Source: Carboxylicivirga litoralis
GTDB lineage: Bacteria > Bacteroidota > Bacteroidia > Bacteroidales > Marinilabiliaceae
Assembly (NCBI RefSeq): GCF_025499605.1
Contig: NZ_JAFMVC010000015.1
Location: 52,405 to 116,404, forward strand
Length of the DNA stretch: 64,000 nt
Direction: 5' to 3'
Shown here: in pieces, positions 28,138 through 38,603 of the stretch
How the letters are laid out: the number at the start of each line of letters is the position of its first letter
How positions within the stretch are numbered: the first letter of the stretch is position 1
Made by a program: the position numbers and the translations under genes
Notes under the pieces: model-generated
Told to the model about the DNA's origin: nothing
Seen by the model: the letters and a program-made list of their open reading frames with translations, nothing else
Database searches by the model: none

Positions 28138-29680
28138 AACTAATCCAATCACTTAAAATCCTTTCATTATACCATGGATCATCACTTTTCTTAAGCCAAT
28201 AGGCCATTTCCTGAAGCAGTTCTTTAACTATTGGATCATTTTTGTCAACAGCTAAGTCATTCATCTGATATGGGTCGGCATCATCATTATATAAACGCGT
28301 TTTCTTTAGTTGTTTATTTTCATCAATAACTAACTCTAAAGTATACTGGTGGGTTTTTATTCCTCTGGCAACCGGAAAGTAACTTTGAACAAGTCCTTCA
28401 TCATTTTTCTCTCCATTGACGTTTCTGATATATAAAGCTGATTTTGGACGCCTATATGCTTCTTTTTTTTGCAAAACTCCTGCGTAATTGGTTCCCTGAA
28501 CTTCTTCAGGTATTTTATCTTCATAGCCCATCAGGCCAAGTAGTGTTGGCATAATATCAGGTGTGCCCAGCAATAGGTTATCTGTAAAGCCTTCTTGTAA
28601 TTCAGGCCATTTAATTATAAATGGTACATCAAAAGCTTCAGTGAAAATATTGTTTTTAGGATCTTTAATGTTTTGACTGCACATTGTTTCTCCATGGTCA
28701 GATGAAAACACAACGATGGTATTTTCATATTCGCCCATGTCTTTTAATTGCTGCACAATACGTCCAAATTCACGATCAACACCTGTTACATTGGCAAAAT
28801 AAAATGGAGCTGATTGAGCTTTTGCCATATTGGGATTCGCATTATCACGATGCAATAGCTCATTGAGCGGAGTGTTTTTATAATGTTCATAATCTTCTTC
28901 TAAGCAATCGTCAATTGAATTGTAAGGATTATGAGGAGGGTTCATCGATACGAAAATAGCAAATGGTTTATTGTTATCACGCTGACCTTTTTCGTTTTTT
29001 AAATATGAAATAACCTGGTTTGCTTCGTGCTTTGGCGACCACTCTTTCGGATCGTAACGATTACCATCCGTATCATAATAGTGTGGGTCTTTATGAACAT
29101 CCCATGTGCCATATGAATACCAGTAATCAAAACCATGGCGTTTTTCTTTAGGAGAATACGTATCCCAGGCAGGGCGGCGTGGATCAACATAATGACCAGG
29201 GTTGACTGGATCGTTGGGTGTTGGAAAATCAAGGTGCCATTTACCAAAATAAGCCAGGTTATAGTTTTCTTCTGCTAATACGTCACTGATGCAGATGGCA
29301 TCCTCACGAAGTGAACTGATAGGACGTTCTGCATTGCAGTTAAGCGCTACACCTGATTTCCCAGGGTATAAACCGGAAAATAAACTGCCGCGATGAGGAC
29401 TGCACAACGGACAGTTACTCACTGCATTGGTTAATACTACAGCCTCTTTAGCAAAACTATCCAGTTGGGGTGTTTTAACCGGGTCTGCCTTGGTTCTGAT
29501 ACCACCCTTAAATTGCGGCGTATCCCAGAAATTCATCGCTTGTTTCCGCATTTGATCAGGAAAAATATAAACCAGATTTGGCTGTTTAGTATTTTGTTTG
29601 GGCCTTTTGTTACAAGCCGAAAATGCCATTATAATTATAATGGCACTTATCAAATAGGTGATTCTATACATACTTCTCAT
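28124..29680 (-). CDS. Sulfatase lipoprotein (S1 family)
   Basis: A 518-residue sulfatase with lipoprotein signal (AFSACNK, Cys23). The formylglycine motif is CSPHRGSLFSG with Cys93. Metal-binding segments are NLVYIFPDQMR near residue 35 and FSSDHGETM in the second half. GKWHLDFP is the conserved active-site Lys/His pair. It starts directly at the stop of the GH88 gene and overlaps the next sulfatase, so the three are translationally linked. It probably removes a sulfate from the lyase products in the periplasm or at the outer membrane. Confidence 0.93.
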   Translation of the reverse strand: MRSMYRITYLISAIIIIMAFSACNKRPKQNTKQPNLVYIFPDQMRKQAMNFWDTPQFKGGIRTKADPVKTPQLDSFAKEAVVLTNAVSNCPLCSPHRGSLFSGLYPGKSGVALNCNAERPISSLREDAICISDVLAEENYNLAYFGKWHLDFPTPNDPVNPGHYVDPRRPAWDTYSPKEKRHGFDYWYSYGTWDVHKDPHYYDTDGNRYDPKEWSPKHEANQVISYLKNEKGQRDNNKPFAIFVSMNPPHNPYNSIDDCLEEDYEHYKNTPLNELLHRDNANPNMAKAQSAPFYFANVTGVDREFGRIVQQLKDMGEYENTIVVFSSDHGETMCSQNIKDPKNNIFTEAFDVPFIIKWPELQEGFTDNLLLGTPDIMPTLLGLMGYEDKIPEEVQGTNYAGVLQKKEAYRRPKSALYIRNVNGEKNDEGLVQSYFPVARGIKTHQYTLELVIDENKQLKKTRLYNDDADPYQMNDLAVDKNDPIVKELLQEMAYWLKKSDDPWYNERILSDWISYDDK

Positions 29681-30916
29681 TTAGTTGGATTGAGCAATGT
29701 TCATCGTCTGCTTCTCTTCTGTATTTTTTAAGCGCAGAAGTGCTTCAATATAATAATAGTCGGCATAATTTAACGGTACATCAATTTCGTTATTGTGCGG
29801 TATGCTACCCACACTGTGTTTAAGAATAAAGTTGTGATTTTGGCCATGTTTAGCGGTGTAGTTGTCTGATGCCAGACTTTCAATAATACGCCTGGCCTCG
29901 GTGAAATAGTCCTTTTGTGAGTAGGTGTGTAGCTCCAGCATAGCTGAAGCTGTAATAGCTGCAGCTGATGCATCACGCGGTTCGTTAGGTATTTGAGGTG
30001 CATCGTAATCCCAGTAAGGAATCCCATCGGCAGGTAGATCAGGGTGATTAATTATGTAATCAGCAATCTTTTCGGCTTGTTTTAAATATTTCGGATTCTT
30101 TGTATAGCGATAGCAAAGAGTATAGCCATAGATTCCCCAGGCTTGGCCGCGAGCCCACTCCGATTCATGTGCAAAGCCCTGTGCGGTATGACGATTACGC
30201 ACTTCTCCTGTAATGCTGTCGTAATCAATAACATGGTAAGAGCTCATGTCATTCCTGAAATGATTTTTCATTGTTACATCAGCATGGGATATGGCAACTT
30301 GAGCATACTTTGCATCACCAGTTATATCAGACAGTTCAAATAACAATTCTAAGTTCATCATGTTATCAATTATTACAGGAAACTCCCAACCTCTCTTCGA
30401 TTGCCAGCCTTTGTCAACATCCCAAGAACGAATACAGCCAACGTTAGGGTTAAATCGGCCTAATAATGTATTGCCAGCATCTATTAGCATCTGCTTATAG
30501 TGTTCATTACCTGTTAGTCGATAACCATTCCCATACGAGCAATTAAACACAAAGCCTAAATCATGATAATAGGGTAGTAATCGGTGATCTTCAAATTTCT
30601 GTTGAAAATGCTCGGCTGCCTCTTGCCATTTCTTATTATTAGTATATTCAAATAAATACCAGCAGGAGCCTGGGAAAAATCCTTCAGTCCAGTCGAAACC
30701 ATCATGTGTCCAATGCATATCACCTTTGGCATCTATAGTACGTGGAATTTTATCAGCTTTTACTGCAACCGCCAATAATCTATTGGTTTGTTTACTCGCA
30801 AAATGTAATGCTTTATCAGGCGTAAAGTCAGCCTCGTCTTTTGATTGGCAAGCTGAAAGAACAAGGGTGCTAATCATCATTAAAAGGCCACATTTTTTAA
30901 TCGTAGAAATTCTCAT
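29681..30916 (-). CDS. GH88 unsaturated glucuronyl hydrolase
   Basis: A 411-residue lipoprotein (LSACQS, Cys23) of the GH88 family with an (alpha/alpha)6 barrel. It hydrates the double bond of the unsaturated uronic acid left by polysaccharide lyases and so frees 4-deoxy-5-keto-uronate. The two catalytic aspartates can be placed at Asp119 (YYHDLGF) and Asp184 (IIDNMMN), matching Asp88 and Asp149 of the Bacillus enzyme. EWARGQAWGIYGY is another conserved part. It is first in the minus-strand run with two sulfatases, divergent from the hybrid regulator. Confidence 0.94.
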   Translation of the reverse strand: MRISTIKKCGLLMMISTLVLSACQSKDEADFTPDKALHFASKQTNRLLAVAVKADKIPRTIDAKGDMHWTHDGFDWTEGFFPGSCWYLFEYTNNKKWQEAAEHFQQKFEDHRLLPYYHDLGFVFNCSYGNGYRLTGNEHYKQMLIDAGNTLLGRFNPNVGCIRSWDVDKGWQSKRGWEFPVIIDNMMNLELLFELSDITGDAKYAQVAISHADVTMKNHFRNDMSSYHVIDYDSITGEVRNRHTAQGFAHESEWARGQAWGIYGYTLCYRYTKNPKYLKQAEKIADYIINHPDLPADGIPYWDYDAPQIPNEPRDASAAAITASAMLELHTYSQKDYFTEARRIIESLASDNYTAKHGQNHNFILKHSVGSIPHNNEIDVPLNYADYYYIEALLRLKNTEEKQTMNIAQSN

Positions 30917-31225
30917 TATACAATATTTTAATCTTCTGTTTTATTGGTTATTCCAGTTCCCCAATTAATGACTGGATAAACACAAAAGTAATGAACCTAA
31001 AGCATTAAAAAACACATCATTAAGTGGTTTTTGTGTGATAGTATTGTACATGAGTATGATTAACATTTGAGAATCAGCTATAAACAAATCGTCTTAACGG
31101 CATTGGGCGTACAATAATGTCACTATAATGAATTATATTGGCTTTATATTTTTCTAGAACTTGTTCCTTTGTACAGGATAGATTAAGGGCCTTGTGGCTA
31201 TGGAAAACAATTAATTGAATCGAGG
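30917..31225. other. Divergent promoter region, GH88 operon and hybrid regulator
   Basis: 309 AT-rich bases without a gene. It must hold the promoters for the minus-strand GH88-sulfatase run and for the hybrid regulator, and perhaps the regulator's own site. I could not pick a convincing TTTG/TAnnTTTG pair. Confidence 0.5.
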
Positions 31226-34200
31226 ATGAAAGATGAAGTCAAAATACTTTTAGTATGGTTTGTCATTTTGCTGATTGGCTCGGCTTCGGGGCTTCGTGCA
31301 GAGAATATTTCTTTTGAATATTTAGGTTTACAGGAAGGGGTCTCACAAGTGTCTGTAACATCAATGGTTCAGGATGAAACAGGCCGACTATGGATTGGCA
31401 CCAGAGATGGGCTCAATTTATATGATGGAAAAGAAGTAAAAGTTTTTCGACCCATAAGAGGAGATTCCTCCTCTTTGTTAGGTCATAATATCAGGTTTAT
31501 GAACCTGGATGAGGAACATTTATGGGTAACAACCTATCATGGGGTCTCTAAGCTAGATATTAAAACATTACAATTTGAACAATTTAGATTTGATGGGGTG
31601 CTCTCTGTTGTAGTCTATGACAATACTGTGTTATTAGGCACTACCCGTGGGCTGTTTCGTTTGGATGAAATGAATAAAGCATTTACACTTAAGGGTGATA
31701 TTTTAGATGTTAACTGCGTTATTAAGAATCTGTATGTTGATAATGCCAATGTATTATGGATATGCAGCGATAAGGGACTCTATAAGTATAATCCAGACAC
31801 AAAAGTAACAACAAAAGTATTTGATAGTGCGGTAAGTGTAGTGTATAGTGATTCGCAGAAACGTATTTGGATTGGAACCAATAACGATGGCGTGATACTT
31901 CTTAACCGACAGGGAGAGCTAATACGTTCCTTCAGACATAAGGAGGACAATACCACTTTAGTTAATGATATAATTCGAGATATAAATGAAGACTCGCAGG
32001 GAAATATTTGGGTCGGCACTTTTCTTGGAATTAGTATTATAGATGGTCGAAATTTGACAATTGAAAACTTCCAGCAAGATGATTCAATGTCCAATAGCTT
32101 ATCGCATAATAGTGTTTATTGCATAATGCGCGACCAGCAAGGAACAATGTGGGTAGGTACCTATTTTGGCGCTATTAGCTATTATAATCCAGACTTTCAT
32201 GTTTATAAAAAATATGCCGTTAGTGCTAACAAGCTAAGTGGCGTTAATTATCATGTTGTTGGAAAGATGCTTGAGGACGATAAGAATAATCTATGGATTG
32301 CCACCGAAGGTGGTGGTTTAGATTATCTTAACAGAGTTAATCAGACTTTTAAACATTATGTGCATCACGAAGGTGAGCTCGGGCTTTCGCACAATAATGT
32401 TAAATCTTTGTTGAAGGCAGGAAAAAAGTACCTGCTAATAGGAACGCATATGGGAGGTTTAAATATTCTGAATTTACAAACTCAGACATTCGAAAATTAC
32501 AAACACAGTCCCAATGATACGACATCCATAAGTTCAAATGTTATTACCTCTATTATTCCCTATCAAAATTATTATCTACTCGGCACGCACCGCGGCATAA
32601 TAAAGTTTGATATAGAGCACAGAACCTTCACTGAGTTTATCACTGACAAAGATACTAAAGCGCTTATTGGTAATGTTATATTCTGTTTATTTGAAGATTC
32701 GTTTGGTAAATTATGGATTGGAACAGAGCGCAATGGTTTGTGTCTTTACGATCCTGATTCAAAAACGGTCAAACGTTATCTGAACACACCTGACGCAACC
32801 TCTTTAAGTAATAATACGATAAGTTGTATTTTTGAGGATCATCAGTTTCGATTGTGGATAGGAACTTTAGGAGGAGGGGTTAATCAATTTTTGAGAAGGG
32901 AAGAGTCTTTTTTAAATTATTCTGCAGCTACCCACCAATTTCCCAGTGACTTTATATATGGTGTTCAGGAATCACGTTATGGTAATTTATGGATTTCTAC
33001 CAGTAAGGGAATGGTACGCTTTGATATTGAAAACAATAAGGCATACAATTACCATCATAATAATGGTTTTCCTTTACAGGAGCTCAATGAAGGAGCTTTG
33101 TTGCTGACAAGCGATGGAGAGGTATTCGTTGGTGGTATTAATGGGATGGTTTCGTTTAAGGAGGAAGATTTGTTAAAGCAATCCAATGATTATTCATTGC
33201 ACTTTACCTCCTTGTATGTCAATAATGAACAGGTTGTTCCTGGTGATGAAACAGGTTTACTTAGTCAGGATTTACTGTTTACAAAAAGTATCACGTTAGA
33301 GCCTGAGCAGGATATCTTTACCATTCATTTTTCATCGTGTAATTACATTTCGAGTAATCAAAGTCGATATGAGTACCAGTTGGAGAATTTTAACAATGAA
33401 TGGATAAAAGCCGGGAGTCAACAGTCGGTAACTTATACCAATCTTGACCCGGGCACCTATGATTTAAAGATCAGGGTACTAAGCAGTGATGATGATGTGG
33501 TAGATAGCCAGTCAATTCAAATTATCGTGAATCCGCCAATCTATAAAACCTGGTATGCATACTTAATCTATTTAGTGTTGATTATTGCAATTATTCTTTG
33601 GTTAAATCAGATATACCTGAGTCGGGTGCGTTTGGAGGATAGCCTCAAGGCCGAAAAGCGTGATAAGGATAAAATTAAGGAGCTTAACCAGTCTAAGTTG
33701 CGTTTTTTTACCAATATATCGCATGAGTTTAGAACACCATTAACCCTTATTACCGGTACGTTGGAGGCCATTTTGGAAGATACCAAAACTTCGGCTCGTA
33801 ACTACAAGAAATTATTAACCATAAATAATAATGCGGTGCGCCTAAATAACTTGGTGACTGAGTTGCTTGATTTCAGGAAGCTAGAGCAAGGCTTTATGAA
33901 AATACGTGCGACCGAGAATAATATCCCTGTATTTCTGGAAGAAATCTTTCATTCTTTTGTTGAATTTGCACATCATCGTCGTGTTAAATATACCTTGAGT
34001 GAAATGCCGGGTTCTATGGTTTTGTGGTTTGATAAAAAACAAATGGAAAAGGTGTTTTATAATCTGATATCTAATGCATTTAAGGTGGTGGATGATGAAG
34101 AGGGAGAAATAAAGGTATCGATTAAAGAGCAGCAGGGTTATGTTGATATAATTGTGTCGGATAACGGCCCTGGGATGCCACCGGAGGAGATGAAAAAAAT

Positions 34201-35278
34201 ATTTGATCGTTATTATCAGATTGATAAAGTAAAAGGAAAGATAAGTGGTCAAGGCAGTGGTATTGGTTTATCATTAGCTAAAGGCATTGTTAGTGAGCAC
34301 CACGGAGAAGTGCTTGTGGAAAGTGAAAAGGGTAAAGGAACGGCATTTTTTATTCGACTTCAAAAAGGCAATAAACACTTTAATAGCGAGCAGATTACGG
34401 TTGGTGTTGATCCGGAGGTGATTGAGTCAGAGGCTGTTTTAATCCCAATCGATGATACTGATTCAGGTGTTGTTGATGAGGTGCCCGAAACGGCGCCGGT
34501 GGTGCTTATAGTTGAAGATAATAAAGAAGCCCGCAGTTTGCTTAAAGATGTATTTTCACCTATCTATCGGGTGATTGAAGCTGAAGACGGAAAAACCGGA
34601 TTGAGTATGGCATTAGAGCAGCAACCGGATCTGATATTATCTGATGTGATGATGCCAAACATGTCGGGTACGCAGATGTGTGCTAAATTAAAACGCAATA
34701 TTCAAACCTGTCATATACCAATTATATTGCTTACGGCCCGGACCGCCATTGAATATAAAATTGAAGGCATTGAAACAGGTGCAGATGATTACATCACCAA
34801 GCCTTTTAATATTAAGCTGTTGCGTGCCAGGGTGAAGAATCTGCTGTATAACCGTCAGCAGTTGCAACAAAAGTTTAAACAGGATCCTAATGTTGAAGTG
34901 AAAGAGGTAGCGACTAATTCAATGGATCAGAAGCTGCTTGAAAAAGCAAGGCAAATTGTTGAAAAGTACATTGATGATACGGAGTTTGATGTAAATACAT
35001 TTGCTCGTGAAATTAGTTTAGGGAGAACCCGCTTATATGCCAAAATAAAAGGAATTACAGGTCAGACGCCAAATGAATTTATCTTGTCGATACGACTCAA
35101 GAAAGCAGCTGAAATGTTGACTGGTGATGGTGATTTAAATGTTTCTGAAATTGCATATGCGGTAGGTTTTAGTACACCTCGATATTTCAGTCGTTGTTTT
35201 CGGGAGCATTTTGGTGTGTCCCCATCTAAATATGGAACAGAAATAAATACAGGTAATGAACCAACTAATGAGAGTTGA
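31226..35278 (+). CDS. Hybrid two-component system regulator (HTCS)
   Basis: A 1350-residue one-protein signalling system. Order: signal peptide (about 1-25), two seven-bladed Reg_prop beta-propellers (about 30-690; repeated GRLWIGT-type blades), Y_Y_Y domain (about 710-770), one membrane helix (776-797), HisKA with phospho-His833 (ISHEFRTP), HATPase with DNGPGMPP and GSGIGLSLA, receiver domain with Asp1140 (ILSDVMMP), and a C-terminal AraC-type DNA-binding domain (about 1245-1345). Such proteins bind an oligosaccharide in the periplasm and switch on the glycan locus. Position suggests it controls the GH88/sulfatase run and the genes downstream. Confidence 0.96.
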   Translation: MKDEVKILLVWFVILLIGSASGLRAENISFEYLGLQEGVSQVSVTSMVQDETGRLWIGTRDGLNLYDGKEVKVFRPIRGDSSSLLGHNIRFMNLDEEHLWVTTYHGVSKLDIKTLQFEQFRFDGVLSVVVYDNTVLLGTTRGLFRLDEMNKAFTLKGDILDVNCVIKNLYVDNANVLWICSDKGLYKYNPDTKVTTKVFDSAVSVVYSDSQKRIWIGTNNDGVILLNRQGELIRSFRHKEDNTTLVNDIIRDINEDSQGNIWVGTFLGISIIDGRNLTIENFQQDDSMSNSLSHNSVYCIMRDQQGTMWVGTYFGAISYYNPDFHVYKKYAVSANKLSGVNYHVVGKMLEDDKNNLWIATEGGGLDYLNRVNQTFKHYVHHEGELGLSHNNVKSLLKAGKKYLLIGTHMGGLNILNLQTQTFENYKHSPNDTTSISSNVITSIIPYQNYYLLGTHRGIIKFDIEHRTFTEFITDKDTKALIGNVIFCLFEDSFGKLWIGTERNGLCLYDPDSKTVKRYLNTPDATSLSNNTISCIFEDHQFRLWIGTLGGGVNQFLRREESFLNYSAATHQFPSDFIYGVQESRYGNLWISTSKGMVRFDIENNKAYNYHHNNGFPLQELNEGALLLTSDGEVFVGGINGMVSFKEEDLLKQSNDYSLHFTSLYVNNEQVVPGDETGLLSQDLLFTKSITLEPEQDIFTIHFSSCNYISSNQSRYEYQLENFNNEWIKAGSQQSVTYTNLDPGTYDLKIRVLSSDDDVVDSQSIQIIVNPPIYKTWYAYLIYLVLIIAIILWLNQIYLSRVRLEDSLKAEKRDKDKIKELNQSKLRFFTNISHEFRTPLTLITGTLEAILEDTKTSARNYKKLLTINNNAVRLNNLVTELLDFRKLEQGFMKIRATENNIPVFLEEIFHSFVEFAHHRRVKYTLSEMPGSMVLWFDKKQMEKVFYNLISNAFKVVDDEEGEIKVSIKEQQGYVDIIVSDNGPGMPPEEMKKIFDRYYQIDKVKGKISGQGSGIGLSLAKGIVSEHHGEVLVESEKGKGTAFFIRLQKGNKHFNSEQITVGVDPEVIESEAVLIPIDDTDSGVVDEVPETAPVVLIVEDNKEARSLLKDVFSPIYRVIEAEDGKTGLSMALEQQPDLILSDVMMPNMSGTQMCAKLKRNIQTCHIPIILLTARTAIEYKIEGIETGADDYITKPFNIKLLRARVKNLLYNRQQLQQKFKQDPNVEVKEVATNSMDQKLLEKARQIVEKYIDDTEFDVNTFAREISLGRTRLYAKIKGITGQTPNEFILSIRLKKAAEMLTGDGDLNVSEIAYAVGFSTPRYFSRCFREHFGVSPSKYGTEINTGNEPTNES

Positions 35279-35297
35279 AAAAAACAAACAAATAGTA

Positions 35298-35996
35298 ATG
35301 AAAAGTAAATATCTATGCCTTTTTAGCTATGCTATTTTGCTGCTTGGATTGTCGACTTGTCAGCCAACTGCCGAGAAGGTGCTGTATGATAGCAGTGTTC
35401 TTAGTGATAGTTCGCTGTGGGCTGTTGAGCAACAACCAGGAGGATATGTAAATATCAACGAAGAAGGTATCGAAGTGCTGGATTCCACTGGCTGTACCAT
35501 ATGGTTTAAACCCCAGTTACATGGTGCATTAAAAATAGTATACCAAATCACTGTGATTGATGGAGGAGGTCCGTATGACCGTGTGTCTGATATGAATGTT
35601 TTTTGGATGGCATCTGAACCGCTTCATAAAGGCGATTTATTCTACGATAATCACGGCCGGTCAGGACAGTTCAAGCAGTATCACGCCTTTGAACTGTATT
35701 ATGTTGGCTGTGGTGGTCATGATAATACGCGCACGCGCTTCAGGCGGTATAATGGTATGGTTGAACGTCCTTTATTGCCTGAGCATGATTTGACATCGCA
35801 GGATGTGTTATTGACACCAAATTATACGTATAATGTGCAGTTGATTGCAGATAATGGACTTGTAAAATATATCCGCGATGGGGTATGCATTTTTGAATAT
35901 GAAGATGAAACGCCTCTCACCCAGGGCTGGTTTGGGTTTAGAATTTATAAATCTCATCAAAAAATTTCTGCCTTAACAATTAGTCAGTTGAACTAA
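35298..35996 (+). CDS. DUF6250 lipoprotein
   Basis: A 232-residue lipoprotein (GLSTCQP) with a concanavalin-like fold expected from the DUF6250 family. Visible features are VIDGGGPYDRVSDMNVFWMA, DLFYDNHGRSGQF, YYVGCGGHDNTRTRFRRY and a C-terminal GWFGFRIYKSH. The family is common next to polysaccharide lyases in Bacteroidota, but its activity is not known to me; a lyase or a glycan-binding role is possible. The ATG at 35298 is chosen because it starts the signal peptide and does not overlap the regulator gene; a frame extends upstream to 35256. A terminator follows. Confidence 0.78.
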   Translation: MKSKYLCLFSYAILLLGLSTCQPTAEKVLYDSSVLSDSSLWAVEQQPGGYVNINEEGIEVLDSTGCTIWFKPQLHGALKIVYQITVIDGGGPYDRVSDMNVFWMASEPLHKGDLFYDNHGRSGQFKQYHAFELYYVGCGGHDNTRTRFRRYNGMVERPLLPEHDLTSQDVLLTPNYTYNVQLIADNGLVKYIRDGVCIFEYEDETPLTQGWFGFRIYKSHQKISALTISQLN

Positions 35997-36021
35997 TCGG
36001 TTATATGGTTGTATATGTTGG

Positions 36022-36052
36022 CCGGACTGATATTTTTCAGTCCGGTTTTTTT
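36022..36052 (+). terminator. Rho-independent terminator
   Basis: CCGGACTGA (36022-36030), a 6-base loop, TCAGTCCGG (36037-36045), then seven T. It ends the regulator-DUF6250 unit. Confidence 0.9.
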
Positions 36053-36144
36053 GTAGCTATACAAAATGTGAACGTTTCCTGTACGATTGTAACCTGTTGA
36101 TACGTATTTCGAACCTTACATTTATGGCAAAAATTATACACGTA

Positions 36145-37464
36145 ATGCGAACAAAACTTTTAACGGGTGCACTATTTGTTGTACTCTGCTGTATAAACGC
36201 CCAGGAGAGCCAAATATGGCAAGCGTTTGTGGATGCCAAAGAAAATGGGAAAGAATTACCATTGCCTGATTTCTCGTATGCTGGCTACCAGTGTGGTGAA
36301 AAAGCCATTCCGGATATTGAGGCCAAGGTTTTCAATGTAACTGATTTTGGAGCCGTACCAAATGATAAGCTGTCGGATAAAGAAGCGATACGTAAAGCAA
36401 TTAATGCGGCGGTGAAAAATGGCTCCGGGGTGATTTATTTTCCGGCTGGTCGTTTCCTCGTCAATGAAAAAACAGATGATGATAAACCCATCATTATAAA
36501 GGGGAAAAACATTGTGTTTAGAGGAGCCGGTCCAAACGAAGGAGAAACAGAGTTGTATATGAGTGAGCATCTGCCGCCAAAAGATCCGGCTAAATTATGG
36601 ACAACACCATACATGTTTCAGTTTATTGGTGGCGGTAAAGAGGTCAAATTGACCGATGTTACCGGTAGTTGTTCAATGGGTGATTTTGCATTAAAAGTAA
36701 AATCCACTGCTGGTATTGAAGCAGGTAATTGGGTGGTTCTTCGTGTGAAAAACAATGCGCCTGATTTGATTGAATCTGAAATGTGTGGTTGTCAGGTGGA
36801 TGATAAGTGGACTTCTATTTTAAACAAAGGTATCTATGTAAACGAGTACCACCAGGTTGAAAAAGTAAAGGGTAAAACCATCTTTTTTAAAGAACCAATA
36901 TTACGCAAAGTCAATCATAAGCACAATTGGGAACTATTAAGCTATGCAAATTACGAAGAGGTGGGAGTTGAAAGCATCTGTTTCTCGGGCAACTGGCACG
37001 ATAAATTTGTGCATCACAAAGATTGTTTGCATGATGGAGGTTATTCGCTGCTTAAGTTTCAGCGTTTAGCTAATAGTTGGGTACAAAATTGCCGTTTTCA
37101 TAATGTTAACAGGGCGGTTAATGTGGTGCTTTCGGCAAATGTGTCGGTGCTTAACTGCACGGTTACAGGAACACCGGGCCATAGTTCAATCAGTTCCAAT
37201 GCTTCATCACGTGTTTTAATCGGAAAGATTAACGATTCATCATCACAATGGCATGCGCCAGGCGTAACAAGTGCTACAATCGGAACCGTTTTGTGGCGCG
37301 TAAAATACAATGAGGATACCAGCTTTGAAACCCATGCTTCACAGCCTCGTGCTACCTTATTCGATTGTGTTGAAGGCGGCTTTTTCCTGGGGCGTGGAGG
37401 TGGTGCCCGTCATAATTTACCAAACCATATGGAATACCTTGTGCTGTGGAATTTAAAGAGTTAG
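36145..37464 (+). pseudogene. Pectate-lyase-fold DUF4955 protein, 5' part of a frameshifted gene
   Basis: The first 439 codons encode a signal peptide (MRTKLLTGALFVVLCCINAQ) and a right-handed beta-helix with the pectate-lyase superfamily start (NVTDFGAVPNDKLSDKEAIRKAINAA, about 60-85, given here in two halves: NVTDFGAVPNDK and SDKEAIRKAINAA). The frame closes with TAG at 37464 in mid-domain, and the missing C-terminal end is found in the next frame, overlapping. The change can be explained by loss of one T in the TTT at 37452-37454. Whether it is a true mutation or a sequencing error cannot be told here. The intact protein would be exported and may act on a uronate glycan. ATGs at 36124 and 36145 are both possible; 36145 gives the cleanest signal. 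Confidence 0.85.
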
Positions 37465-37700
37465 ATGAAGCTGAAACAAATTTTGAGTTCTGGTCGTCAA
37501 AAACCTGGTTCTGGAAGATAATACCACCAGTTGTCATCGGTTTTCATGGGGCTGGTACTACGTTTGATGAGTCGCAGGTAAAGGTGCTTGAGTCGCTTGG
37601 AAAACCTGTAGAACCAGAATCATTATACGAAGCACAACTGCAGTTGCGATTAGGTTATTTGCCAAAATGGATTGAAGAGTTAAAACAGCTAATTAATTAA
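37447..37700 (+). pseudogene. DUF4955 protein, 3' fragment in shifted frame
   Basis: An 84-codon frame continuing the DUF4955 domain of the preceding gene (FKELDEAETNFEFWS, then WKIIPPVVIGFHGAGTTF) and ending at a TAA at 37698-37700. It has no start codon or ribosome site of its own. Joining the frames with one extra T gives LVLWNFKELDEAE, a smooth continuation. Confidence 0.85.
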
Positions 37701-37703
37701 GTT

Positions 37704-38318
37704 ATGAATTGGAAAGTACTAGTAGTGAGTTTAATGATGGCGATTGGTGTAAATGCATTGTATGCCAAAGGGCCCAAAAAAGTCTATGTTATTCAGGATG
37801 CGTTTGTACAAGGTGGTGATAATGCCGACGAGCGCATGGGCGTGAATAAGAATGGTGAATTGCGCATTATGAAATCAGATGGTGATGATAAGTATTCCCG
37901 TACCTCGTACCTCTTATTTAACCTAAAAAAAGTAGAGGATTTCTCAAGTGCCAGGTTGCATATGTGCATGAAAGTATACGAAAGTAAGGATGATGCGAAC
38001 GCTGAATTTGAATTGCAGGTGTATTGTGGCGATGGCACAAAATGGAGTGAGTCAACCATAACGTATTCAAACAAACCAGGTATCGATCAGTTGCTGGCTA
38101 CACAAACTTACAAACCTAGTGAGAAGAATGTGTGGGTGAGTGCCGATATCGATGTGGAGAAATTAAAGAAGGCCATTAAAGCAAGTAAAAATGGTAAAGT
38201 CACATTGGTTTTGTACAACAAAAACTTTAACCGCACCAGTGCCATTGTGCTGTCGAAGGAGCGTGCCTGGAGTAACGGTAATCTGGCAAAACGAGAAGTG
38301 TATCTTGAGCTAAAGTAA
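37704..38318 (+). CDS. CBM96/DNRLRE-type carbohydrate-binding protein
   Basis: A 204-residue exported protein. After a signal peptide (ending about LYAKG) it has the DNRLRE/CBM96 pattern: QDAFVQGG, YSRTSYLLFNL, ARLHMCMKVYES and the C-terminal TSAIVLSKE. Modules of this type bind uronate polysaccharides and often sit next to lyase domains. Here it stands alone, 3 bases after the DUF4955 gene, and probably worked with it. A terminator follows. Confidence 0.8.
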   Translation: MNWKVLVVSLMMAIGVNALYAKGPKKVYVIQDAFVQGGDNADERMGVNKNGELRIMKSDGDDKYSRTSYLLFNLKKVEDFSSARLHMCMKVYESKDDANAEFELQVYCGDGTKWSESTITYSNKPGIDQLLATQTYKPSEKNVWVSADIDVEKLKKAIKASKNGKVTLVLYNKNFNRTSAIVLSKERAWSNGNLAKREVYLELK

Positions 38319-38337
38319 GAAACTGAAAATATGTTAT

Positions 38338-38373
38338 AAAAAAGGTTGCTAAGTATTATTAGCAACCTTTTTT
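38338..38373 (+). terminator. Rho-independent terminator
   Basis: AAAAAAGGTTGCT (38338-38350), a 10-base loop, AGCAACCTTTTTT (38361-38373). The A-rich left arm makes it work in both directions. Confidence 0.9.
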
Positions 38374-38603
38374 ACATTTGTAGCCAGGGGTAAAATAAAC
38401 CAATGAGATTGTAGTGGGGTGAATAAATGTGACCAAAGCTGTGGACGTTTATGGCATCACTCTGGTAATAATCAGGCATACTTTTATTGCAAATTATATT
38501 CAAGTGAAACGACCAAACAAAAACAATTAAAGAAGTCGCACACGTGGCAGAGATTGAATTTGTTAGCGAGTTTTATCTGGCGATTTAAAAAAGAAGTAAG
38601 CAG

